A DNA stretch of 5,096 bases from NCBI GenBank assembly GCA_030648225.1, contig JAUSIA010000045.1, positions 1 through 5,096 of the forward strand, read 5' to 3'. Within the stretch, counting starts at the first letter, position 1. The number at the start of each line of letters is the position of its first letter. The stretch is from Ignavibacteria bacterium. Its GTDB lineage: Bacteria; Bacteroidota; Ignavibacteria; Ignavibacteriales; Ignavibacteriaceae. Shown one piece after another: positions 1 to 5,096 of this stretch. The position numbers and the translations under genes are program-made. Below the pieces are notes generated by a model. It was not told the origin of the DNA, searched no databases, and saw nothing but the letters and a program-made list of their open reading frames with translations.

Positions 1-2
1 AG

Positions 3-1808
3 AGAAAAGCAAGCAAAGGCTTTTCTTTCAGCAGTGATACGGTTTGGCAGAAAGAACTTGAAGCTTCATTCTTTTATGAAGATACGCCTGACCAGGTTAA
101 AGTTACAGAAGAAGTAATGAATGATATGGAAGCTGAGAATCCAATGGACAGGCTTATCTGCGGTGATGTTGGATTTGGCAAAACTGAGGTTGCAGTTCGT
201 GCAGCATTTAAAGCTGCGCAGGATGGAAAGCAGACCGCAGTCCTTGTTCCCACAACAATTTTAGCCGACCAGCATTACAATACTTTTAAAGACAGGTTAA
301 GTCAGTTCCCGGTTAAAGTTTCTGCTCTTTCAAGATTTCAGACAAAGAAAGAACAAACAGAAATTCTTAAAGAACTTAATGAAGGAACGATGGATGTTGT
401 AATCGGCACACATCGTCTTCTTTCAAAGGATGTACAGTTTAAAGATATAGGTCTTCTTATTATAGATGAAGAGCATCGTTTTGGTGTTACATCAAAAGAA
501 AAGCTGAGAGCTTTAAAAGTTAATGTTGATACTCTCTCACTAACAGCAACTCCGATTCCAAGAACCCTAAATCTTTCTCTGCTTGGTGCAAGAGATCTTT
601 CAATTATTGCAACACCACCACCAAACAGGCAGCCGATTTATACAACAGTATCCACATTCGATATCTATAAAATTAAAGAATGGATTTTAAATGAAGTGAG
701 AAGGAATGGACAAATATACTTTGTTCACGACCGTGTTCAGTCTATTGATAAACTTGCAGTATATCTTAAAAAATATATTCCTGATATAAAACTTGCAGTT
801 GCACATGGACAGATGAAACCATCTCAGCTTGAAGAAGTAATTCATGGATTTCTAAACAGAAGGCATAATGTGCTTCTTTCAACAAAAATTATTGAATCGG
901 GAATAGACATCCCTAATGTTAATACAATAATTGTAAATCGTGCAGACAGGTTTGGACTTGCAGAACTTCACCAGTTAAGAGGAAGAGTTGGAAGATCAAA
1001 CAGGCAGGCATATGCTTATTTTATTGTCCCATCGATGAGCGACATTACTAAAAAAGCTTTACGCAGGCTGCAGGTAATTGAAGAGTTTACAGAAATTGGA
1101 TCCGGTTTTAATATTTCTATGAGAGATTTGGAAATAAGAGGTGCCGGAAATTTACTCGGTACTGAGCAGACAGGTTTTATAAATAATATTGGCTTCGATC
1201 TCTACATAAAATTAATTAATGAAGCAGTTGAAGAATTGAAGTTCCAGGAATTCAAAGAAGTATTTAAAGAACTGCCAAAGCATGAAGAACGAACCGATCC
1301 AACAATAGACGCATATTTTGAAATTGGAATTCCGCAGACTTATATGCCTGAGCAGGCTGACAGACTTAACTTTTATACAGCTTTATATTCTGTTTCTTCT
1401 CTTGATGAAATAGAAGAACTCAGAGAAGAAATAATTGACAGGTTTGGTTCATTGCCGTATTTTGTAAAAAGATTAATTGGATTAGCTACGCTTAAATATT
1501 TTGCTTCGTATGCTTTGTTTGAGAGAGTAATCATTCAGAAGAAAAATATTATCTTAATCTTACCCAAAGGAGAGAATGAAGATTATTACAAAACCAAGTT
1601 TACTTTGTTAATGCAATTCATAATGGACGAACCTGCCTTGCCGTCAGGCAGGTACAAGAACAAAGTTAAATTCAACCAGCAGAAGGAAGTGTTGAAGTTA
1701 ATTATTACGAATGATTTCAAATCTCCTGAAGAGCTTATGGAATTTCTTGTAAGATTTTGCAAAAGTGTGAAGGAAATGTTTAAGGAAAATAAAATAGAAC
1801 AGGGATGA
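3..1808 (+). CDS. mfd: Transcription-repair coupling factor Mfd, C-terminal part (5' end outside window)
   Basis: Mfd is a cytoplasmic superfamily 2 DNA translocase that removes RNA polymerase stalled at DNA lesions and recruits UvrA for nucleotide excision repair. The reading frame is open from position 3, and the residues before the ATG at 117 (such as WQKELEASFFYEDTPDQ) are typical Mfd sequence, so that ATG is internal and the true start lies upstream. About 601 of a usual ~1100 residues are present. Counting from position 3, Walker A GDVGFGKTE is at 54-62, the DEEH box at 155-158, TATP at 181-184, HGQM at 268-271, STKIIESGIDIP at 293-304 and QLRGRVGR at 324-331, so both RecA-like lobes are intact. 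RGAGNLLGTEQ follows, then the C-terminal TRCF/D7 domain (about 425-601). The UvrB-like and RNA-polymerase-binding domains are off the left edge. A palindrome at 1631-1653 adds PALPSGR to D7 in frame. The gene ends at TGA 1806-1808. Confidence 0.96.
   Translation, partial: RKASKGFSFSSDTVWQKELEASFFYEDTPDQVKVTEEVMNDMEAENPMDRLICGDVGFGKTEVAVRAAFKAAQDGKQTAVLVPTTILADQHYNTFKDRLSQFPVKVSALSRFQTKKEQTEILKELNEGTMDVVIGTHRLLSKDVQFKDIGLLIIDEEHRFGVTSKEKLRALKVNVDTLSLTATPIPRTLNLSLLGARDLSIIATPPPNRQPIYTTVSTFDIYKIKEWILNEVRRNGQIYFVHDRVQSIDKLAVYLKKYIPDIKLAVAHGQMKPSQLEEVIHGFLNRRHNVLLSTKIIESGIDIPNVNTIIVNRADRFGLAELHQLRGRVGRSNRQAYAYFIVPSMSDITKKALRRLQVIEEFTEIGSGFNISMRDLEIRGAGNLLGTEQTGFINNIGFDLYIKLINEAVEELKFQEFKEVFKELPKHEERTDPTIDAYFEIGIPQTYMPEQADRLNFYTALYSVSSLDEIEELREEIIDRFGSLPYFVKRLIGLATLKYFASYALFERVIIQKKNIILILPKGENEDYYKTKFTLLMQFIMDEPALPSGRYKNKVKFNQQKEVLKLIITNDFKSPEELMEFLVRFCKSVKEMFKENKIEQG
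1631..1653. repeat. Palindromic element inside mfd
   Basis: Perfect 8-bp arms ACCTGCCT (1631-1638) and AGGCAGGT (1646-1653) surround a 7-base centre. The segment is GC-rich in an AT-rich gene and is read in frame as roughly EPALPSGR within the Mfd D7 domain. It looks like a small dispersed intergenic palindrome that has landed in a coding sequence, comparable in kind to Rickettsia palindromic elements. Only one copy lies in this window, so its repeat status is inferred from its form. Confidence 0.6.
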
Positions 1809-1821
1809 TGCGGATTCGACT

Positions 1822-1899
1822 TCACCCCTAACCTCTCTCTTTGTAAATAAGAGGGGAATTTTAAAAGTCCTCTCCTTAATAAGGAGAGGATTTAGGTGA
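1822..1899. repeat. Two inverted copies of a CCTCTCC hairpin repeat in the mfd downstream spacer
   Basis: The left copy begins TCACCCCTAACCTCTCT at 1822 and folds with AGAGGGG at 1850-1856. The right copy has perfect 10-bp arms TCCTCTCCTT (1868-1877) and AAGGAGAGGA (1881-1890) with a 3-base loop, then TTTAGGTGA. The reverse complement of the right copy (TCACCTAAATCCTCTCC...) lines up with the left copy, so these are two head-to-head copies of one element. A third copy lies at 4604-4633. The right hairpin could also stop transcription after mfd, but only three Ts follow it, so I do not call it a terminator. Confidence 0.7.
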
Positions 1900-1937
1900 T
1901 GTATGGATTTCCACTATTCAACTGCATGAACCTGTTT

Positions 1938-1958
1938 ATTCAGTGTCATCCGTGTTCT
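1938..1958 (+). repeat. Possible short dispersed repeat (CAGTGTCATCCGTGTTC)
   Basis: The string CAGTGTCATCCGTGTTC contains two near-copies of a GTGTYATC/GTGTTC unit. It resembles intergenic sequence I recall recurring in genomes of this broad group. There is one copy here and no structural proof. The rest of 1900-2010 is AT-rich, with no gene or clear promoter that I can support. Confidence 0.25.
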
Positions 1959-2010
1959 CTTCTTTTTTAGTGCTTACAAATTTCTTTTTTACTAATTTTA
2001 CTGTAAATAA

Positions 2011-2015
2011 AGGAG
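2011..2015 (+). promoter_or_regulatory. Ribosome binding site deciding a TTG start
   Basis: AGGAG (within AAAGGAG) lies five bases before TTG at 2021. It is the strongest Shine-Dalgarno match in the window, and no ATG or GTG in this frame gives an N-terminus that keeps the first Cys-x2-Cys pair. This supports TTG as the start codon of the zinc-finger gene. Confidence 0.75.
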
Positions 2016-2020
2016 CTTAG

Positions 2021-2413
2021 TTGAATTGTCCTGTTTGTAACCAACCATTAATCATCCTTGAACTGAACCGGATTGAAGTAGACTACTGTACAAACTGTCA
2101 TGGCATCTGGCTTGATGAAGGAGAGCTTGAACTTCTTTTACAGAATTCTGATGAGAAGAACAAATTGTTTAATTCATTCCTCATTGATAATAAGAGTAAA
2201 GAGAAATCTGTTAAATGCCCTATCTGTTTTAAAAAGATGGACAAAATTATTTGTGGTGATAAAAATAAAGTAACGATTGATAAATGCAGGCGGCAGCATG
2301 GTTTATGGTTTAATAAAGGTGAACTTATAAGTGTTATTGAAATGGGAAGTTTGGACAAACATGATAAAATAATTAAACTCTTAAGAGAAATGTTTTCTTA
2401 TAATTTGAGTTGA
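2021..2413 (+). CDS. Small protein with two TFIIB-type zinc-finger units
   Basis: This 130-residue, probably cytoplasmic protein has no signal peptide or membrane segment. The first zinc unit has Cys3, Cys6, Cys23 and Cys26 followed by HGIWLDEGEL (27-36), the hallmark of the zf-TFIIB family. The second has Cys66, Cys69 and Cys89, then Gln92-His93 in place of a fourth Cys, followed by GLWFNKGEL (94-102). His93 may serve as the fourth ligand, as in family members reading GHGLWFD. A lysine- and asparagine-rich linker joins the units. Initiation is at TTG with AGGAG five bases upstream, and the stop is TGA 2411-2413. lemA follows after 179 bp that contain a repeat element. The family's molecular role is not established: nucleic-acid binding, protein binding or zinc handling are all possible. 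Family assignment is confident; function is unknown. Confidence 0.87.
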   Translation: MNCPVCNQPLIILELNRIEVDYCTNCHGIWLDEGELELLLQNSDEKNKLFNSFLIDNKSKEKSVKCPICFKKMDKIICGDKNKVTIDKCRRQHGLWFNKGELISVIEMGSLDKHDKIIKLLREMFSYNLS

Positions 2414-2425
2414 AACTTTTTTGGT

Positions 2426-2531
2426 AAACCGTTAAAACGGTTAACATTTTTTTAATTTGTTTTTTATAACCCACGACTTAAGTCGTGGGCTAAATAGAAA
2501 AAACAAATATTTATAACCGTTTCAACGGTTT
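2426..2531. repeat. Symmetric nested inverted repeat, REPIN/MITE-like
   Basis: At the centre is a perfect 20-bp palindrome, CCCACGACTTAAGTCGTGGG (2470-2489). It is flanked by perfect 10-bp inverted arms TTTGTTTTTT (2456-2465) and AAAAAACAAA (2498-2507). Outside these lie two matching small hairpins, AACCGTT-aa-AACGGTT (2427-2442) and AACCGTT-tc-AACGGTT (2515-2530). The outer 17 bases of each end agree at 16 positions when one is reverse-complemented. The whole therefore reads as one ~106-bp element with imperfect terminal inverted repeats and no coding capacity. It fits a non-autonomous mobile element of the kind moved by REP-associated (Y1) transposases, although no transposase is in the window. 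It separates the zinc-finger gene from lemA. Confidence 0.75.
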
Positions 2532-2534
2532 TTT
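2515..2534 (+). terminator. Possible terminator at the right end of the nested repeat
   Basis: A stem of AACCGT and ACGGTT with a four-base loop runs directly into a T tract. It could act as a weak rho-independent terminator after the zinc-finger gene and so partly uncouple it from lemA. The same hairpin is part of the repeat, so terminator function is a guess from shape only. Confidence 0.3.
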
Positions 2535-2592
2535 AATCAACAAAAATTCAGGTAGTTGCTAATAATAATCTAAAATAATTAATGAGGCTAAA

Positions 2593-3150
2593 ATGACTTT
2601 TATAATAGTTCTTCTCATCGCGATAGTGCTTCTGATAATTTTTGCAATTTCAATTTACAACTCACTTGTAGGATTAAGAAACCAGGTAAAGAATGCCTGG
2701 TCACAGATTGATGTTCAACTAAAAAGGCGCCACGATCTTATCCCAAACTTAATTGAAACAGTAAAAGGATATATGAACCATGAACGGGCAACACTTGAAA
2801 ATATTACAAATGCAAGAAGCAAAGCAGTAAGTGCTCAGGGTGTTTCAGAAAAAGCAAAAGCGGAAGCACAATTAACAGAAGCTATGGGTAAATTTAATCT
2901 GGTTGTAGAAAATTATCCCGACCTGAAAGCTAACCAGAACTTCCTAGCTCTGCAGGAAGAGTTAACTTCAACAGAAAATAAAATTTCTTTTTCTCGCCAG
3001 AATTATAATGACCAGGTTTTATTCTTTAATAATAAAATTCAAATGTTTCCTTCAAACATTGTTGCTAATTCATTCAATTTTAAGCAGGAAGTTTTCTTTG
3101 AAGTTGAAGATAAAGCCGAAAGAGCAGTTCCGAAAGTTAGTTTTTCATAA
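2593..3150 (+). CDS. lemA: LemA family membrane-anchored protein
   Basis: This 185-residue protein is the usual length for LemA. One hydrophobic segment (about residues 3-21) anchors it in the inner membrane, with no lipobox cysteine and no cysteine anywhere. The rest is a helical bundle with the family signatures: NSLVGLRNQVKNAWSQIDVQ (23-42), LKRRHDLIPNLIETVKGY (43-60), ENYPDLKAN (106-114), FLALQEELTSTENKI (117-131) and the C-terminal FFEVEDKAERAVPKVSF (168-184). The ATG has GAGG five bases upstream. An HtpX-type protease gene follows after 61 bp, a pairing seen widely in bacteria, which suggests a joint role in membrane or envelope protein quality control. The biochemical activity of LemA is not established. 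The sequence is full length with no missing signature. Confidence 0.95.
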   Translation: MTFIIVLLIAIVLLIIFAISIYNSLVGLRNQVKNAWSQIDVQLKRRHDLIPNLIETVKGYMNHERATLENITNARSKAVSAQGVSEKAKAEAQLTEAMGKFNLVVENYPDLKANQNFLALQEELTSTENKISFSRQNYNDQVLFFNNKIQMFPSNIVANSFNFKQEVFFEVEDKAERAVPKVSFS

Positions 3151-3164
3151 TACCTATAAACAAG

Positions 3165-3185
3165 ATTCCGAAACAAGTTCGGAAT
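3165..3185. repeat. Hairpin repeat between lemA and htpX
   Basis: Perfect 8-bp arms ATTCCGAA (3165-3172) and TTCGGAAT (3178-3185) flank the loop ACAAG, and GAC follows. The GATTCC...GGAATGAC form resembles a dispersed palindrome common in many bacterial genomes. No T tract follows the hairpin, so it is unlikely to be a rho-independent terminator. As it sits in the lemA-htpX transcript, it could affect mRNA stability or the relative expression of the two genes. Confidence 0.6.
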
Positions 3186-3211
3186 GACAATTTTAAATTA
3201 TAGAGTTTCAA

Positions 3212-4447
3212 ATGTGGGAATTAATAAAATCTAACCAGAGAAAATCTATCTTTCTTTTTTTGGGGATGGCTATAACTTTGGTTTTACTCGGCTATTTTAT
3301 CGGGAGTACATTCTCACCTGATGGCGGAGGATTATTTGGAGTTTCTATTGCAATTATTATCTGGACTGTTTTGTCAATAATAAGTCTTACTGCCGGAAGT
3401 TCTTTAATTCTTTCTATAAGCAAAGCACAGGAAGTTACACCGGCAGTTCATCAACAGCTTTTTAATATTGTTGAAGAGATGAAGATTGCATCAAACCTGC
3501 CTGCGATGCCAAAAGTTTATATAATAAATACAGAAGCTATGAATGCTTTTGCAACCGGGAAAAATCCTTCAAACAGTGCTGTTGCTGTAACAGCAGGCTT
3601 GCTTTCAAAATTAAACCGTGATGAATTGCAAGGAGTTATTGCTCATGAAATTTCCCACATACTCAACAGGGATACACGGTTTATAACTTATGCTGCTGTA
3701 ATGCTGGGCAGTATAGTTATAATCTCACAAATATTTTTGAGAGGAATGTTTTATTCAGGTTCCGGCAGAAGATATGGTTCAAAATCAAAAGGCGGCGGGC
3801 AGGCACAAATAATTTTCCTGGTAATTGCAATACTCTTTGCCATACTTGCGCCAATTATGGCAAGGCTGCTTTACTTTGCGCTCTCCCGAAAGAGGGAATA
3901 TCTTGCAGATGCTTCCGCAGCAAGATTGACAAGGTACCCTGAAGGTTTGGCTTCTGCACTTGAAAAGATTTCTGAGTGCACCGATGAGCTTCCTTCTGCA
4001 AATAAAGTTACTGCTGCAATGTATATTGCAAATCCATTAAAGAAAAAAGGAATGAAATTATCGGATTTAACGAGCACACATCCACCCATCTCCGAAAGAA
4101 TAAAAATTCTTAGAGGGATGATGCATGGAGTAAATTACAGTGATTATCAAAAAGCTTTTTCTACTATTAAAAGATCTTCTTCTCAAATAATTCCTGCTTC
4201 AGGTTTAAGTGATAATAGTGCAATACCTTTAAGAGAATCCAGCGAACAATTGAAAGAGCAGCAATCAGCAATTGATGAAAAAAGAAAGATGGGAAATATT
4301 ATGATGGCAGTGAACAATTATTCCTTGTTAACCTGCATATGCGGATTAAAAATTAAAATTCCGCCCGCCTTTGGAACTAATAAACCTGAAATTATATGTC
4401 CAAAATGTGGTAATATAAATAAGTTGGAATTAGCAGGGCGGATATGA
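3212..4447 (+). CDS. htpX: HtpX-like M48 membrane zinc metalloprotease with C-terminal zinc ribbon
   Basis: This is a probable inner-membrane zinc endopeptidase that cleaves damaged or misfolded membrane proteins. Hydrophobic segments lie at about 13-31, 44-67, 157-176 and 199-221. The HExxH motif HEISH (145-149) supplies two zinc ligands and the catalytic Glu146, and Glu229 in SRKREYLADASAARL is the expected third ligand. STHPPISERIKIL (288-300) is the usual M48 C-terminal signature. At 411 residues it is over 100 longer than E. coli HtpX (~293). The tail after ~305 has a polar, Ser/Gln-rich linker and then Cys375-x-Cys377 and Cys396-x2-Cys399, read as CICGLKIKIPP and CPKCGNIN, a probable zinc ribbon. 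The start ATG has only a weak GAG upstream (3203-3205), so translation may be modest or coupled to lemA. The symbol follows the domain; the protein may instead be a wider M48B paralogue. Confidence 0.92.
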   Translation: MWELIKSNQRKSIFLFLGMAITLVLLGYFIGSTFSPDGGGLFGVSIAIIIWTVLSIISLTAGSSLILSISKAQEVTPAVHQQLFNIVEEMKIASNLPAMPKVYIINTEAMNAFATGKNPSNSAVAVTAGLLSKLNRDELQGVIAHEISHILNRDTRFITYAAVMLGSIVIISQIFLRGMFYSGSGRRYGSKSKGGGQAQIIFLVIAILFAILAPIMARLLYFALSRKREYLADASAARLTRYPEGLASALEKISECTDELPSANKVTAAMYIANPLKKKGMKLSDLTSTHPPISERIKILRGMMHGVNYSDYQKAFSTIKRSSSQIIPASGLSDNSAIPLRESSEQLKEQQSAIDEKRKMGNIMMAVNNYSLLTCICGLKIKIPPAFGTNKPEIICPKCGNINKLELAGRI

Positions 4448-4462
4448 AAATTTAAAACTAAA

Positions 4463-4513
4463 TGGTTTAATTGTTGCATTGTTCTAATTGCTGTATTCTT
4501 TAAACAATTTATC
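4463..4513 (+). repeat. Degenerate AATTG/CATTG tandem-like stretch
   Basis: Downstream of htpX, about 50 bases read as loosely repeated 8-9-base units (TTTAATTG, TTGCATTG, TTCTAATTG, CTGTATTC). It is too degenerate for a firm tandem repeat, but it is not random-looking and does not code. It precedes the paired hairpins at 4518-4547. Confidence 0.3.
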
Positions 4514-4517
4514 AATT

Positions 4518-4547
4518 TCCGCCAGAGGCGGATCAGCCTTTGGCTGA
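4518..4547. repeat. Paired adjacent hairpins downstream of htpX
   Basis: Two perfect 6-bp hairpins with 3-base loops are abutted without a gap: TCCGCC-aga-GGCGGA (4518-4532) and TCAGCC-ttt-GGCTGA (4533-4547). The design looks like a dispersed repeat unit. The second hairpin is followed a few bases later by six Ts (4554-4559), so the pair could also end the lemA-htpX transcript. Confidence 0.65.
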
Positions 4548-4603
4548 AAATAATTTTTTGTGAATCAAAATTCTTTTCATTTCGACGATTGTCTTTTCTA
4601 TGT

Positions 4604-4633
4604 CCCCTCCATTGGAGGGGATTAAGGGGTGGG
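4604..4633. repeat. Third copy of the CCTCTCC hairpin repeat
   Basis: Perfect 7-bp arms CCCCTCC (4604-4610) and GGAGGGG (4614-4620) are followed by ATTAAGGGGTGGG. Stem, loop size and tail match the right-hand copy at 1868-1899, in the same orientation. The remaining ~75 bases before the DUF72 gene are AT-rich, with nothing else I can support. Confidence 0.65.
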
Positions 4634-4710
4634 TATAAATCTTCTTCAAAATTAAATTGACTATCAAACCTATAAAAATTAAGTTGAACTGAAAAATCCG
4701 GAAGTAATTT

Positions 4711-5096
4711 ATGAAACTCTTCGTTGGTACAAGCGGCTACAGCTATAAGGAATGGAAAGGGAATTTTTACCCCGAAGATATTTCTCCAAAAGATATGCTT
4801 AGCTATTATGCAAAACATTTTTCAACGGTTGAGATAAACAATACATTTTACCGCATACCAAAGAAAGAAGTTTTTGAATCCTGGAAAGAACAGGTGCCCG
4901 TAAAATTCAGGTTTATACTTAAAGCTCCACAGATGATAACTCACATTAAAAGATTAAAAGCCGATACCAAAGACATAGTTGAATATTTTACAAAAGTATC
5001 TTCAGCATTAAAGGAGAAAAGGGGAGTGGTGCTTTTCCAGCTTCCGCCAAGCTTTAAGCTTAACCTTGAACGGCTTGATGAATTTATAAATGTAGT
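4711..5096 (+). CDS. DUF72 (YecE-like) family protein, N-terminal part (3' end outside window)
   Basis: The frame stays open from ATG 4711 to the right edge, giving 128 residues of a family usually about 230-300 long. DUF72 signatures appear in order: GTSGYSYKEWKGNFYP (6-21), FSTVEINNTFYRIP (37-50), FRFILKAPQMITHIKRL (66-82) and LFQLPPSF (108-115). The fold is predicted to be a TIM barrel, and the conserved Glu41, Asn43 and Asn44 lie in the region likely to form the pocket; no reaction is established for the family. The start is supported by GGAAG (4700-4704) six bases upstream and by the usual N-terminus that begins just before GTSG. It lies 263 bp after htpX behind several repeats, so it is probably a separate transcription unit. 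Confidence 0.93.
   Translation, partial: MKLFVGTSGYSYKEWKGNFYPEDISPKDMLSYYAKHFSTVEINNTFYRIPKKEVFESWKEQVPVKFRFILKAPQMITHIKRLKADTKDIVEYFTKVSSALKEKRGVVLFQLPPSFKLNLERLDEFINV

Noticed and set aside
117..119. ATG as the start of the mfd product
   Set aside because: The same frame is open back to position 3 and encodes conserved Mfd residues, so this Met is internal.
1586..1825. Minus-strand open frame of 79 codons
   Set aside because: It lies antisense to the mfd 3' end, has no recognisable domain, and is explained as a shadow.
1868..1893. Rho-independent terminator of mfd
   Set aside because: The stem is strong, but only three Ts follow and the sequence matches a dispersed repeat also present elsewhere in the window.
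2098..2358. Minus-strand open frame of 86 codons
   Set aside because: It is fully antisense to the zinc-finger gene, which has clear family motifs; the predicted peptide is low-complexity Leu/Ser.
2426..2531. CRISPR-like or riboswitch interpretation of the repeat cluster
   Set aside because: There are no regularly spaced direct repeats with unique spacers, and the symmetry is that of inverted repeats; no known riboswitch core was recognised.
3871..4089. Minus-strand open frame of 72 codons
   Set aside because: It is antisense to conserved M48 protease sequence, with no independent support.
4318..4818. Minus-strand open frame of 166 codons
   Set aside because: It spans the htpX end, three repeats and the DUF72 start, so its sequence is a by-product of these; it shows no family motif. 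It is long enough to check but not to call.

Overview
The window is AT-rich bacterial DNA with short spacers between genes that all point right. Codon use, the Mfd sequence style and the abundance of small palindromic intergenic repeats suggest the Bacteroidota/Chlorobiota/Ignavibacteria group, with Ignavibacteria the best guess. This placement is inference: no rRNA or other phylogenetic marker is present.

Layout, left to right. (1) Positions 3-1808 hold the C-terminal ~600 residues of the transcription-repair coupling factor Mfd; its start lies off the left edge. The gene carries a short palindrome inside its coding sequence (1631-1653). (2) A 212-bp spacer holds two inverted copies of a CCTCTCC-type hairpin repeat. 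(3) Positions 2021-2413 encode a small protein with two TFIIB-type zinc-binding units, starting at TTG behind a good ribosome binding site. (4) A 179-bp spacer is mostly a symmetric ~106-bp nested inverted repeat that looks like a miniature mobile element (REPIN/MITE-like). (5) Positions 2593-3150 encode LemA. (6) A 61-bp spacer holds another hairpin repeat. (7) Positions 3212-4447 encode an HtpX-like membrane zinc metalloprotease (M48) with an extra C-terminal zinc ribbon. (8) A 263-bp spacer holds several more repeats. (9) Positions 4711-5096 encode the N-terminal part of a DUF72 (YecE-like) protein that runs off the right edge.

lemA and htpX are a common bacterial pair, probably acting together at the inner membrane in envelope protein quality control. 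The upstream zinc-finger gene may belong to the same group, but its role is unknown. mfd and the DUF72 gene look like unrelated neighbours. No tRNA, rRNA, CRISPR array, transposase or phage gene is visible. I see no convincing new multi-gene system. The most notable signals are the repeats, which occupy every intergenic gap and one coding site, and the zinc-ribbon tail on the M48 protease.
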